Source of the DNA: an uncultured Lachnospiraceae bacterium
Lineage (GTDB): Bacteria > Bacillota > Clostridia > Lachnospirales > Lachnospiraceae
Length of the DNA: 64,000 nucleotides
Assembly (NCBI GenBank): GCA_910579275.1
Contig: CAJTTO010000017.1
Location: 7,504 to 71,503, forward strand
Reading direction: 5' to 3'
The position numbers were made by a program, and so were the translations under genes. The notes under the pieces are model-generated. The model made no database searches. It was not told the DNA's origin and was given only the letters and a program-made list of their open reading frames with translations. Shown piece after piece: positions 34,312-43,038 of this stretch; the first letter of the stretch is position 1, and the number at the start of each line of letters is the position of its first letter.

Positions 34312-35449
34312 CACGCAGCAGCTCCTCCACCTTCTCTGTCAGCCTGTCCCACGAGAACCGGTCTGCTTCTTTTTTTACTTTTTCCACGAAAGCTTCCTCC
34401 ATGTCCTCCTGATAAAACCTGACAACCGCATCCGCAAGCTGCCGGGGATTTCGCGGCTCCACAATATAGCCTGTGCCGTTATCCGTCACAACATCGGGCA
34501 GTCCGCCCACATTGGTCACGATAACCGGCTTTTGGAAGCCGTATGCAATCTGGACAATGCCGCTCTGCGTCGCCGACTCATAAGGAAGCACCACCATGTC
34601 GCATGCGGAAAAATAGACTTCCACCTCGTTATCCGGTGTGTATCCGTCTATCACTTCGATGCAGTCCTGCACATGATTTTGCTCGATGAGGTGCAAATAA
34701 TCCTCCTTGTCGCTGCCAAAGGCGCCCACCACCAAAAGGGTGACGCCGCCCAGCCGCTCCCTGATATCAGGCATTGCCTGTATCAAATGTTTTAACCCCT
34801 TATATTCCCGCACAAAGCCAAAAAACAGCAGCAGCTTCCCGCTCCTGTCTTTTTTGCCGGAAAGCCGTTCCAGCTCTGCTCTTGCCTGTGCTTTTGTCAT
34901 GTTTCGGATTTGAAACGCATTGTATGTCGGATGGGGATTCTGCCTGTAGCGCGCGTCCGGCTTGATTGTCCGCAAATCCGCGCCGTCGCTCTGCGAATGT
35001 ACCAGAAAATAATCTGCTTTTTTTAAAACCATCTTTGTCAAAAGCCTGTCCATCGGAAAACGTTCGTGCGGAAAAACATTGTGGCACACAAACAGTTTCT
35101 TTATCTTTCTTCCAAGCGCCGTCTCCAGTATGTGGTAGCAGGGCGCAAAATACGGATGCCACCACTGCATGATGACCAGATCCGGATGCATTTTTTTGAT
35201 TTTGCGCGCAGTGCTGATAATATTGAGCGGATTTGCTGTATGGATAAGAAACTGCGCCTCCTTTATCCGGAACATATCGTTTCTGTAATCCTTCTGCTCC
35301 TTTCGAAACAGAAATCCGGGATACTGCATTTTATAGGAAATCAGTTCCACATCATATTTTTTGGACAGCGCCCGATACATCAGGCTCGTATAATGCGCGA
35401 TGCCGCCTTTATATGGATATACGGGACCAATCAGTACAATCTTTTTCAT
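34304..35449 (-). CDS. GT4 family glycosyltransferase
   Basis: A 381-residue GT-B enzyme. The N-terminal Rossmann domain has the glycine-rich GPVYPYKGGIAHYT loop, and the C-terminal domain has GFVREYKG near residue 210, the acidic Glu-containing loop VLPYESATQSGIVQIAYGF near 290, and ALVTNVGG-like NVGGLPDVV after it. The ATG at 35447-35449 has AGGGTGG upstream; the longer frame to 35518 overlaps the promoter. It is the first gene of the long leftward cluster and may start the repeat unit on its lipid carrier. Confidence 0.88.
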   Translation of the reverse strand: MKKIVLIGPVYPYKGGIAHYTSLMYRALSKKYDVELISYKMQYPGFLFRKEQKDYRNDMFRIKEAQFLIHTANPLNIISTARKIKKMHPDLVIMQWWHPYFAPCYHILETALGRKIKKLFVCHNVFPHERFPMDRLLTKMVLKKADYFLVHSQSDGADLRTIKPDARYRQNPHPTYNAFQIRNMTKAQARAELERLSGKKDRSGKLLLFFGFVREYKGLKHLIQAMPDIRERLGGVTLLVVGAFGSDKEDYLHLIEQNHVQDCIEVIDGYTPDNEVEVYFSACDMVVLPYESATQSGIVQIAYGFQKPVIVTNVGGLPDVVTDNGTGYIVEPRNPRQLADAVVRFYQEDMEEAFVEKVKKEADRFSWDRLTEKVEELLRDE

Positions 35450-35489
35450 ATGACAACCACCCTGATTTACGCTTTCTTCAATCGTCTTT

Positions 35490-35518
35490 ATCATAGCATT
35501 TATTTTTGTGCCATGCAA
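35490..35518 (-). promoter_or_regulatory. Promoter of the long leftward polymer cluster
   Basis: TTGCAT (35513-35518), 17-base spacer, TATGAT (35490-35495), preceded by TG one base upstream (extended -10). It faces the GT4 gene, with a leader of about 35 bases. The divergent radical SAM gene starts about 90 bases away. Confidence 0.58.
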
Positions 35519-35605
35519 ATGTTTTCTGCTGCCTTTACGCAGACAAAAAAGCCTGTGGAATTGTCCGCGTGTCTGTGGTAGAATAAGAACATTAAAAATC
35601 CAACG

Positions 35606-36343
35606 ATGACCAAAAAAGCGGAGGTGATTCCCATACTGATACTTGGCCTTACCAAAACCACACTCTTAGATTATCCGGGGCATGTTGCCGCCGCCCTCTT
35701 TACAGGCGGCTGTAATTTTCGCTGCCCATTCTGCCATAACAGGGATATTGTGCTAAAGACAGGGCAGGCTGTACCGTTTACGGACGAAGAAATTTTTTCT
35801 TTTCTTGCCAAAAGGCGCAGCGTGCTAGAGGGAGTATGCATCACTGGCGGCGAACCGACACTGCACGACGATCTGCCGGACTTTATTGGGCGCATCAAAA
35901 AAATGGGTTATCTCGTAAAGCTTGACACGAACGGGACAAACCCGGATATGCTGGCTTCCCTGATAAATACAGGACTGATTGACTACTGCGCGATGGATCT
36001 CAAAAACGCACCGCAAAAATATGCCGTCACTTCCGGTTTTTCCGGTGCGGCGGAATCTTTCCGGCTATCGGCGGTCAACAAATCCGTCCACACACTCCTC
36101 AGCCAGCAAAAAATTCCTTATGAATTCCGCACGACAGTTGTAAAAGAGCTGCACTGCGCGGAGGACATGCTTTCAATTTCCAGATGGATAGCCGGCGCAA
36201 ATGCGTATTTCCTGCAGTCGTATGTGGACAGCGCAGGCGTTCTCTGCTCCGGATACCATGCGCATACCGCGGAAACACTGCGCGCCTTTGCAGACCTTTG
36301 CAGACCTTTGATTCCCTCCGTTGCGCTTAGGAACTGCTCATAA
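35606..36343 (+). CDS. Anaerobic ribonucleotide reductase activating protein (radical SAM, NrdG2 type)
   Basis: A 245-residue radical SAM protein. The Cx3Cx2C cluster motif is GCNFRCPFC near residue 36, preceded by TLLDYPG typical of the NrdG2 subfamily, with the glycine-rich CITGGEPT near 80. Such proteins make a glycyl radical on the anaerobic (class III) nucleotide reductase; no nrdD gene is next to it. The ATG at 35606 has no clear ribosome binding site. A strong GGAGG at 35620-35624 lies inside the frame, eight bases before an ATA codon at 35633 and eleven before CTG, which is where family members usually begin. The true start is therefore uncertain. A 10-base direct repeat (CAGACCTTTG) occurs near the 3' end at about 36291-36309. 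Confidence 0.84.
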   Translation: MTKKAEVIPILILGLTKTTLLDYPGHVAAALFTGGCNFRCPFCHNRDIVLKTGQAVPFTDEEIFSFLAKRRSVLEGVCITGGEPTLHDDLPDFIGRIKKMGYLVKLDTNGTNPDMLASLINTGLIDYCAMDLKNAPQKYAVTSGFSGAAESFRLSAVNKSVHTLLSQQKIPYEFRTTVVKELHCAEDMLSISRWIAGANAYFLQSYVDSAGVLCSGYHAHTAETLRAFADLCRPLIPSVALRNCS

Positions 36344-36404
36344 GTTACGCATGGCAATGATTCGCGCGAATGCCTGTCTGCGGCATCGGAAAAGGAGCCG
36401 GTTC

Positions 36405-37268
36405 CTATATTTCTACGCGTTTCATGTAGTACCCGAAACAGCCCTTGTACACTTTGTTGTCCGCGTCCTGCTGCATCCGCGCCTCGCCGTTCTCAAATCC
36501 CTCGAATCCAAACATTTGCGCAATGCGCTGCTCCCGCTCATAATAAACGCCGGGCACGCCGAGATAATATTTCATCTCGCTCTTTGCCGCTCCCCGCTCG
36601 ATATATCGGAACAGCAGCAACTGGCGGTAATTGTAGTAGGCATGCAGCACAAAGGAGTTTGTCGCCAGCTCGTGGTACTGCCGGGTCAGTATCACCGCGT
36701 CTTTCGGTCTGATTACGATGCTCTGCGCCTCCGGACAAATGTGTACTTGCGGATAAATCTTCATAAGCTGCTGCCATTTATCCTCGTGTATCTCCTCATA
36801 GATATCCCCGCACGCCACATTGTCCTGAAGGTGGCTGCCGACTGCCGCATCCTTTCTGTCGTAATCCGCTGCCATGCCTGTCTCGCAGGACGCTGCTTTC
36901 CCGACACCGTGCGCATGCTGCGGCAAGTCTGCCGTCGTTTCCACACTGCGCACCTGCGGCGCGTCGTTCCTCAAAACACAGACGCCCTTGCGGCTTCCGT
37001 AAAGCGGTATTTCTATTTTCATACAGTGGACAAAATCCACTTTGTCATTCCACTTTAGCTTCTCCATGCTATACCCGTTTCTGACCGTGATTTCCCCCAT
37101 CAGTATCCGCTCCTCATACTCGTTCACGGCGTATACCCTGCAGCTGTTCCCGCATTGCAGCGGCACTCCCCGCAGCCCTACGCTGACGCCGTCATTTTCT
37201 ACCCGCAGAAATCCGATATTGCGCTCTTTCTTTCCATCATTCATATAATCAATATAAAAAAACTGCAT
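36405..37268 (-). CDS. Uncharacterised protein, DUF6128-like
   Basis: A 287-residue soluble protein without signal peptide. The N-terminal ~95 residues look like a beta-rich domain (opening FFYIDYMNDGKK), a low-complexity linker follows, and the C-terminal ~120 residues contain WQQLMKIYPQVHI and end in YLGVPGVYYEREQRIAQMFG. From memory this resembles the family annotated DUF6128 in Lachnospiraceae, for which I know no function. GGGGGGAG precedes the ATG. It stands alone, convergent with the radical SAM gene. Confidence 0.6.
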   Translation of the reverse strand: MQFFYIDYMNDGKKERNIGFLRVENDGVSVGLRGVPLQCGNSCRVYAVNEYEERILMGEITVRNGYSMEKLKWNDKVDFVHCMKIEIPLYGSRKGVCVLRNDAPQVRSVETTADLPQHAHGVGKAASCETGMAADYDRKDAAVGSHLQDNVACGDIYEEIHEDKWQQLMKIYPQVHICPEAQSIVIRPKDAVILTRQYHELATNSFVLHAYYNYRQLLLFRYIERGAAKSEMKYYLGVPGVYYEREQRIAQMFGFEGFENGEARMQQDADNKVYKGCFGYYMKRVEI

Positions 37269-37352
37269 ACCGCTCCCCCCTTATAGACATGCACGGTTCC
37301 TTACTCTAATGTATGTCCAGCCCAACATGATTATACCAAGACGCACCATTCT

Positions 37353-37623
37353 GAAAAGTTTACATTATTATATACATAATCGAATCCGTTTCCGAAAGTT
37401 CTTCCGAGAGCGAGGATGCATCCGAGACAGTTTCCGAAAGTGAAATGTCATCGGAAAGCACAACCGCTTTTGAGAGTGAGACCGATTCCGAAGCCGCTCC
37501 GGAAACAGACGCCGCAACAGAGGCGGAGCACGCGGCATCAGATGCCAGAATAAAACAAAAAATCAAGCGTTTACCGCTTGATTTTTTGTTTTATTCGAGT
37601 GAATCAATATATTTCATATAATT
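37353..37623 (+). pseudogene. Ser/Glu-rich low-complexity remnant
   Basis: After a TGA at about 37350 the plus strand stays open to about 37623 and reads as many Ser-Glu, Glu-Thr and Ala-Glu steps (for example SESSSESEDASETVSESE) with no plausible start codon. It runs through the terminator hairpin at 37552-37592 into the end of the cdaR-like gene. This looks like the acidic tail of a lost gene. The minus strand is also open here and reads Ser/Ala-rich, so neither strand is secure. Confidence 0.25.
37552..37592. terminator. Bidirectional rho-independent terminator
   Basis: A perfect 18-bp stem with a 5-base loop: A-rich AAAACAAAAAATCAAGCG, TTTAC, then its complement ending in a T-rich run. 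It overlaps the stop codon of the CdaR-type gene on the minus strand and would also end transcription arriving from the left. Confidence 0.88.
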
Positions 37624-38676
37624 TACAACCATCAACGCAATCTTGAACGTCAGGGCGTCATCAAATTTCCTGATGTCAAGTCCAGTTGACTGGTGCAGCT
37701 TCTCTATCCTGTACACCAGCGTATTCCTGTGCACATAAAGTTGTCGCGAAGTCTCCGACACGTTCAGGTTGTTGTCAAAGAACTTCTGGACGGTTGTGAG
37801 TATCTCGTCGTCCAAATCATCCGGAATGTTGTCGCCAAAGATTTCTTTCATAAAGATACGGCACAAGTTAATCGGAAGCTGGTATATGAGCCGTCCGATT
37901 CCAAGCGTGTTGTATGCCACTATGGACTTCTCCATGTAGAAAATCATGCCGACATCACGCGCCATCTTTGCTTCCTTGTAGGATTTTGATACCTCCTTAA
38001 GTTCCGCGACAATCGTTCCGTAGGATACTTTTGCAATCAGCATTGCCTCAGAACCCAGCATGTCCACAATGACCTGCGCAGTCTGCTCAACCTCGTCATA
38101 AGCGTCCATGGAGCTTACATCCTTTATAAGGATAATATTTTTTTGCTCGACTGCAGTCAGGTAAAAACCCGGCTGCTCGCCAAAAATATTTTTCAGCATC
38201 TCCATCGAAATATTGTCTTTGTCATTCTGTGCCTCAATAAGGTATACGACTCTGGGAACTTCCGACTCGATATGGAGTTTTTTCGCACGATTGTAGATAT
38301 CGACAAGAAGCAAGTTATCCAGCAGCAGATTCTGGAAAAAGTTGTTTTTGTCAAAATGCTCCTTGTAGGCAATCACAAGGTTCTGAATCTGGCTGACTGC
38401 CACTTTTCCAATCATATATGCATCCGCACCCGCGCCCTTTGCAATCAGCACATAGAGCACTTCGCCGTCCTCAAGAATTTTCAGCATGTGATACCCGCCT
38501 ATGATCTGGCTGTCCGCGGGGGAATCTATAAAATTCCGTACCAGCTCCTGTGATATGTCCTTACTGTCAAAAGTGGCGGCAACGGTAAGCCCCTCCATGT
38601 CAATAACGCACAAATCAATTTTTGTTATAACCTTCAACTCATCTATGCTCGTCTGAATTACCTGATTTGAAATCAT
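37591..38676 (-). CDS. CdaR/PucR-type transcriptional regulator
   Basis: About 361 residues. The N-terminal part resembles the sugar-diacid recognition domain of CdaR (ELKVITKIDLCVIDMEG, then a glycine-rich MLKILEDGEVLYVLIAKG segment), a middle ~110-residue domain follows, and the C-terminus carries a PucR-type helix-turn-helix (NVSETSRQLYVHRNTLVYRI, about residues 300-320). GGAGGAG lies upstream of the ATG at 38674-38676; a longer frame to 39030 would run into the neighbouring terminator and is rejected. It lies downstream of the ugpC-like gene and could regulate carbohydrate uptake. An inverted repeat just upstream (38707-38735) may be its operator. Confidence 0.82.
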   Translation of the reverse strand: MISNQVIQTSIDELKVITKIDLCVIDMEGLTVAATFDSKDISQELVRNFIDSPADSQIIGGYHMLKILEDGEVLYVLIAKGAGADAYMIGKVAVSQIQNLVIAYKEHFDKNNFFQNLLLDNLLLVDIYNRAKKLHIESEVPRVVYLIEAQNDKDNISMEMLKNIFGEQPGFYLTAVEQKNIILIKDVSSMDAYDEVEQTAQVIVDMLGSEAMLIAKVSYGTIVAELKEVSKSYKEAKMARDVGMIFYMEKSIVAYNTLGIGRLIYQLPINLCRIFMKEIFGDNIPDDLDDEILTTVQKFFDNNLNVSETSRQLYVHRNTLVYRIEKLHQSTGLDIRKFDDALTFKIALMVVNYMKYIDSLE

Positions 38677-38706
38677 TTGCCAATGCTCTCCTCCATTTTG
38701 AAGTAT

Positions 38707-38735
38707 ATCGTGCGAAATGACCTTTTTCACACGAT
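38707..38735. promoter_or_regulatory. Inverted repeat upstream of the CdaR-type gene
   Basis: Arms ATCGTGCGAA (38707-38716) and TTCACACGAT (38726-38735) match at 9 of 10 pairs with a 9-base spacer. On the minus strand TATACT overlaps the downstream arm and could be a -10 box, so the repeat is well placed for autoregulation. A smaller hairpin (TGCAGGA/TCCTGCA) lies at 38739-38759. Confidence 0.35.
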
Positions 38736-38778
38736 AAATGCAGGAATAGAAATCCTGCATGTTCATTATGATGATAAA

Positions 38779-38804
38779 ACCCGAGTGAATTTCTTCACCC
38801 GGGT
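38779..38804 (-). terminator. Terminator of the ugpC/msmK-like gene
   Basis: On the minus strand, ACCCGGGTGAA, a GAAA loop and TTCACTCGGGT form an 11-bp stem with one mismatch, followed by TTTTATC. It lies 33 bases after the stop of the ABC ATPase gene. Confidence 0.8.
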
Positions 38805-38836
38805 ATCTTTCATGAAAAATATAACCAGGACTATTA

Positions 38837-39949
38837 CTAGTTTGTAATAATCTTCTCTGTTTCCTTATCGAATACGTGAATCTTCTCGATGTCGATAGCA
38901 AACTTAACCTTATCGCCAGGTCTTGCAGTTGTTCTGGGATCAACTCTTGCCGTGATAGGGAACTCTGCCAAATCAGCATACAGGAATACTTCTGCACCAA
39001 GCAGCTCGTATACACGGATTGTTGTCTCAAATGTACTTTCAGACTTTGCCTCTACCATCATCTGTGAATCATAGATGTCTTCCGGTCTGATACCGAATGT
39101 AACAGTCTTTCCGCTGTAGCCGCCTTCGATAAGCTTCTTTGACTTAGCGGGAGGAAGTGGAATGGAAAGTCCTGCAACCTTTAAGTATGCTGTGTCACCC
39201 TTTACTTCTACAGTGGCATCAATGAAGTTCATCTGCGGAGAACCCATGAATCCTGCTACGAACAGGTTCTGCGGCTTCTCATACAGGTTCTGCGGTGTAT
39301 CTACCTGCTGAACAACGCCATCCTTCATAACAACGATACGTGTACCAAGTGTCATAGCCTCTGTCTGGTCATGCGTAACGTAGATGATGGTTGTGCCGAG
39401 TCTCTGGTGAAGCTTTGCAATCTCAATACGCATCTGTACACGGAGCTTTGCATCCAAGTTTGAAAGAGGCTCATCCATAAGGAATACCTTCGGATTACGT
39501 ACAATAGCACGTCCCATGGCAACACGCTGTCTCTGTCCGCCTGACAAAGCCTTCGGCTTTCTGTCGAGGAGTGCTGTCAGGTCAAGAATCTTAGCCGCTT
39601 CCTTAACCATTTTATCAATTTCATTCTTAGGAACTTTTCTTAATTTAAGACCGAAAGCCATGTTGTCATATACTGACATATGCGGATACAGAGCGTAGTT
39701 CTGGAATACCATCGCGATATCTCTGTCCTTAGGCTCAACGTCATTTACCAGTCTGTCGCCAATCCTTAACTCGCCGGAAGAAATGTCTTCAAGACCTGCA
39801 ACCATACGGAGTGTAGTAGACTTACCACATCCTGAAGGTCCAACGAAGATAATGAACTCCTTGTCAGCAATCTCAAGGTTAAAGTTCTTAACGGCCTCGA
39901 ATCCATTAGGGTATACTTTACATACGTTTTTCAAAGATAAACTTGCCAT
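38837..39949 (-). CDS. ugpC: Sugar ABC transporter ATPase (UgpC/MsmK/MsmX-like)
   Basis: A 370-residue ATPase of the CUT1 carbohydrate importer family. Walker A GPSGCGKST near residue 37, Q-loop MVFQNYALYPHMS, signature LSGGQRQRVAMGRAIVR, Walker B VFLMDEPLSNLDAKLR and the switch YVTHDQTEAM are all present. The C-terminal ~130 residues form the TOBE/MalK-type regulatory domain (FGIRPEDIYD). No permease or binding-protein gene is adjacent, so it is probably a shared, multitask ATPase like MsmX in Bacillus. GGGAGG precedes the ATG. A long leader with two inverted repeats separates it from the YesL-type gene. Confidence 0.92.
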   Translation of the reverse strand: MASLSLKNVCKVYPNGFEAVKNFNLEIADKEFIIFVGPSGCGKSTTLRMVAGLEDISSGELRIGDRLVNDVEPKDRDIAMVFQNYALYPHMSVYDNMAFGLKLRKVPKNEIDKMVKEAAKILDLTALLDRKPKALSGGQRQRVAMGRAIVRNPKVFLMDEPLSNLDAKLRVQMRIEIAKLHQRLGTTIIYVTHDQTEAMTLGTRIVVMKDGVVQQVDTPQNLYEKPQNLFVAGFMGSPQMNFIDATVEVKGDTAYLKVAGLSIPLPPAKSKKLIEGGYSGKTVTFGIRPEDIYDSQMMVEAKSESTFETTIRVYELLGAEVFLYADLAEFPITARVDPRTTARPGDKVKFAIDIEKIHVFDKETEKIITN

Positions 39950-39981
39950 TTTATAATGCCTCCCGAATTAATTTTTTTGAC

Positions 39982-40008
39982 GTTGAAAGTGTACGACATC
40001 CTTTCAAC
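39982..40008. promoter_or_regulatory. Inverted repeat in the ugpC-like leader
   Basis: GTTGAAAG (39982-39989) and CTTTCAAC (40001-40008) form perfect 8-base arms around an 11-base spacer, about 35 bases upstream of the ribosome binding site. A TATAAC at about 40022-40027 on the minus strand could be the -10 box just upstream, which would place the repeat near the start of transcription as an operator. Confidence 0.35.
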
Positions 40009-40097
40009 AAGTTGTTTTTCATGTTATAAGTATAAAATAAAAACAGTGAAAATGCTATGCCATAAATCCACAAAGTTTTTTATGGGCTTATGTGACA

Positions 40098-40150
40098 ATT
40101 GCTTACCGCGCATAACCTGTACTAGGTTTTACTATGCATGGTAAGCAATT
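40098..40150. terminator. Long hairpin downstream of the YesL-type gene
   Basis: Arms AATTGCTTACC (40098-40108) and GGTAAGCAATT (40140-40150) enclose GCAT/ATGC and AACCT/AGGTT inner pairs. No strong T-run follows on either strand. It lies between the YesL-type stop and the ugpC-like gene, so it may be a weak terminator or an RNA stability structure. Confidence 0.45.
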
Positions 40151-40203
40151 TGACTAATATTAAAAAACTATTTTATACAGTTTGACCAATAAAAAAGTGT
40201 TTT

Positions 40204-40995
40204 TTACACCTCCGTCTCCTTATCTGTCTGATTTTCAGACATTTCGACGAACCTGCCGTTTTGATACACTTTCTGGGACGCTTCCTTTTCGGCAACAATA
40301 CCATACTCACCGCGTTCCATGCGGTCGCTTTCGGCAAATATACCATCATCTGCAGCCTTGTCTGGCTGCGTTTCCTGACTCCTGTCCACAAGCGCGTCCT
40401 CATACTTTTTGAACACCCGCAGAAGCAGAAACGATTTCGCGTATATCACCACGCCAAACGACATCAGAATAATGACCGGCAGTATCTGCGGCACAAAGTA
40501 AAACACGATAACCGGCAGCGCGTAAATCGCAACCAGCACAAATGCCGTCGGAAGATGCGACAGTGCCATTAAAAACGCATTTTTAATCGTATTTTTTACC
40601 GGATTGACAAACCGTGCCTGCAGCGGGAAAACGAACACCAGCCCCATCAGAAGAACCACCGTCACGGTCACCACGCCAATCTGTATCCACTGTGCAAACT
40701 GTATGCCGGAGTAGGCAATAATGCGATAGTCAACCATCAGGACAGCCAGTATCACAAGCACAATCATCCATATCGCAGTCGCCTGCCTGAAATTCTCCCG
40801 AAACGCTTTCCAAAAGCCTTTTACAATATAAGTTTCCTCATTCTTAACCATCTTAAATCCCATGTAATATGCCGCCGAGAACGAGGCGCCTACCGTAAAA
40901 ACCGGAATGCAGAAAACCATGAACATCACATTCAGTATCATGATATCCGCAACCTTGTTCAAAAAATTCATCAACGGGCTGTCAAGTTTAAACAT
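40204..40995 (-). CDS. YesL family (DUF624) membrane protein
   Basis: A 263-residue protein with about five hydrophobic helices in the first 190 residues and a charged C-terminal tail of ~60 residues. The opening MFKLDSPLMNFLNKVADIMILN and the GASFSAAYYMGFKM segment are typical of the YesL/DUF624 family, often linked to carbohydrate ABC importers. That link agrees with the ugpC-like gene downstream. Function is not established. It starts 19 bases after the HD-GYP stop. Confidence 0.82.
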   Translation of the reverse strand: MFKLDSPLMNFLNKVADIMILNVMFMVFCIPVFTVGASFSAAYYMGFKMVKNEETYIVKGFWKAFRENFRQATAIWMIVLVILAVLMVDYRIIAYSGIQFAQWIQIGVVTVTVVLLMGLVFVFPLQARFVNPVKNTIKNAFLMALSHLPTAFVLVAIYALPVIVFYFVPQILPVIILMSFGVVIYAKSFLLLRVFKKYEDALVDRSQETQPDKAADDGIFAESDRMERGEYGIVAEKEASQKVYQNGRFVEMSENQTDKETEV

Positions 40996-41014
40996 TATCT
41001 AGCTCTCCTTATCC

Positions 41015-42274
41015 CTATACAAGACTCGTGTATACCTGGTTATAGTTTCGAAGAAGCTTCTGGTGCGTTACCAGCGCTGTCTCCGCCCTCTGTTTTGCCT
41101 TATCCATAATTTCATCATAATTTTTCAGGAACGTGTCCGCCACGATTGCCTCATATTTTCCGGATATAATACCGTTGTTGAGGTCATTGATAATTTCCTC
41201 TTTCGTGTGCGCCGCCCTGTACGGCTTACTTTCCATTGAATTCACGACATGTTCCGATATCTGGAGGATTGCCTCCTTCTTCCCCATCACGCTCGCCTTC
41301 AGCGCCTTTGGATATCCGTTCCCGTCAAAGCGCTCATGGTGTGCGGCCGCAATGGCTATAATCTTGGCGGAGAGCTTGTTCTCCAATGTCTTCTCCATAA
41401 TCTCCACATGCGTCTTTATCAGGTTCTTTTCCTCGTCGCTGAATGCCCGCGGTGCATTCAAGAGTTCTGTCGGAAGTGCAAGCATGCCGATGTCGTGAAG
41501 CAGTGCCGCATAGTACACCTCGTTCTTATCCAGCTCGCTCAGCTTGAGCTGCCTGCCAAGCTCACGGCACACATACATGGTGGCAACGGTCTCCGATACA
41601 GACTGCTCATCCTTTAACCCGGTACAGTACATCAGCATTTTGAGGTATTTTTCTTTCTCATCATCCGAGAGCAGGATATAGTCCATGCTCCGCCTGTACT
41701 CCTCCCTGTATGTGTGGTCTCTGATTTTTTCAAATATATCAAATTTCTCATTCGTTTCTTCCAGAAGCGTACACACATTCGGATCAAATCTCGTTCCGGA
41801 ATACTTGGATATCAGGGAAGTCTCAAATTCCACGCCGAGTGACCGCTGCCAAATGTCCGCCATCTCCGCAACCTTCAGGACTTCCAGCTCAAACCGGTAC
41901 CTGTAGTCCATGTCCTTTGTCTTACTGTAATCCGTGTGGTGGTACAGTACGATTTTGGACTGTTCGTCAAGCGGCGAGAGGTATTTCAGGAAAAGATACC
42001 CATATACGGTATGTGGAAGCGGTTTTTTTGCCTCATATGTAAGCTGCTTGCGCACATCATCGGTCTTGAACGCACCGATGTCATGCAGCAGTGCAAGCAC
42101 CATAAAGTCCGCAATCTCATATTTTTCGTATGTCCCTTTTGTCTCCAGCATCTTGGACATGATATAGCTCACGCGCATACAGTGATGAGATACAGGCTTG
42201 TTCATCAGCCTGATCGTCTCATATATTAAGTCTGCCATATTTCTACTTGTAATATATTCTACTGCCATATTCAT
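41015..42274 (-). CDS. Protein with N-terminal HD domain and C-terminal HD-GYP domain
   Basis: A 419-residue soluble protein with two HD-type domains. The first (about residues 20-150) has HHCMRVSYIM and LLHDIG. The second (about 235-380) has LLHDIGMLALP, the KTHVE helix and the HHERFDGNGYP motif; the GYP is preserved, which points to cyclic-di-GMP phosphodiesterase activity. No membrane or receiver domain is present. It could oppose the diguanylate cyclase at 50155-52071, which is the only GGDEF protein in the window. The gene lies 17 bases after the GNAT stop, probably in one transcript. Confidence 0.85.
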   Translation of the reverse strand: MNMAVEYITSRNMADLIYETIRLMNKPVSHHCMRVSYIMSKMLETKGTYEKYEIADFMVLALLHDIGAFKTDDVRKQLTYEAKKPLPHTVYGYLFLKYLSPLDEQSKIVLYHHTDYSKTKDMDYRYRFELEVLKVAEMADIWQRSLGVEFETSLISKYSGTRFDPNVCTLLEETNEKFDIFEKIRDHTYREEYRRSMDYILLSDDEKEKYLKMLMYCTGLKDEQSVSETVATMYVCRELGRQLKLSELDKNEVYYAALLHDIGMLALPTELLNAPRAFSDEEKNLIKTHVEIMEKTLENKLSAKIIAIAAAHHERFDGNGYPKALKASVMGKKEAILQISEHVVNSMESKPYRAAHTKEEIINDLNNGIISGKYEAIVADTFLKNYDEIMDKAKQRAETALVTHQKLLRNYNQVYTSLV

Positions 42275-42291
42275 CCTCCATTATCGTACTC

Positions 42292-42804
42292 TTACGCTTT
42301 GATATTTCGTTCCATGGGGGTGTAACGCACACCTTCCCTTGTCTGTTCCGTGCCTGTGTCCGCAAAACCGACATGGTGGTAGAATCCGACTGCATAGGGC
42401 GCCGCATTGACCGTTATCCTGCCGTGCCCTTCCTCCGTGCGGACATAATCGCACACATAGTCAATCAGCTTTCTTCCGATTCCCATTTTGTGGTATTTCT
42501 TATCCACAAAGAGCAGGGATATGTGTGTCTCGTTCCGCAGGCTGATCATGCCCACCATTATCCCGTTGTCATAGGCTCCGAAAAGCTGGTACGCCCCCAT
42601 CAGAAACATGCGGTAAAGAACCGTGTCCGTTATGAAATCCTGAAAACTCTCAATCCCTTCGGGTGTGTAATCCTTCGCCTCAAACTGCATGAACGTGCGC
42701 CATGCAAGCGCCATGGCATCGTCCCATTCGACGCGGTATGCCGGCCTCACAGCAATTCTCACAGGCTTAATCACATTTCTCCCTGTCCTCTGTCCGAGCT
42801 CCAA
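42292..42804 (-). CDS. GNAT family N-acetyltransferase
   Basis: A 170-residue GNAT protein. Motif A with the acetyl-CoA pyrophosphate loop is VDKKYHKMGIGRKLIDYV near residue 100, followed by VNAAPYAVGFYHHVGF, the usual motif B with the alpha4 Tyr. The substrate is unknown. The start is uncertain: the ATG at 42804 has no good site, while GGGAG lies just upstream of a GTG at codon 11. It heads a short leftward operon with the HD-GYP and YesL-type genes. Confidence 0.82.
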   Translation of the reverse strand: MELGQRTGRNVIKPVRIAVRPAYRVEWDDAMALAWRTFMQFEAKDYTPEGIESFQDFITDTVLYRMFLMGAYQLFGAYDNGIMVGMISLRNETHISLLFVDKKYHKMGIGRKLIDYVCDYVRTEEGHGRITVNAAPYAVGFYHHVGFADTGTEQTREGVRYTPMERNIKA

Positions 42805-43038
42805 TGCGAACCTTCCCTTCCATATCGTATTTTAAGCAGCAGTCCGACTCCGGCGAAACAGCACTCTCAGAATAATTCTGCGACAAACCACCCAAAACGT
42901 ACCAGTACTCCGTCCGGACTGAACGACTGCCATTTGAACAGTATTTGGTATAGTATAGCATATAATTTCAGAAATGTAAAATTTGAAAAACATTATTCCC
43001 TGAAGAAGGCCGGACTGTTACAAAAAGCTCATAACGAA

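Noticed and set aside
36321..37058. A 245-codon open frame on the plus strand
   Set aside because: It is antisense to the DUF6128-like gene, which has a good ribosome binding site and a plausible protein sequence; the plus frame is His/Arg-rich and lacks a domain.
38677..39030. A 118-codon N-terminal extension of the CdaR-type gene
   Set aside because: It would run through the terminator of the upstream ABC ATPase gene and into that gene; a strong GGAGGAG precedes the internal ATG at 38676.
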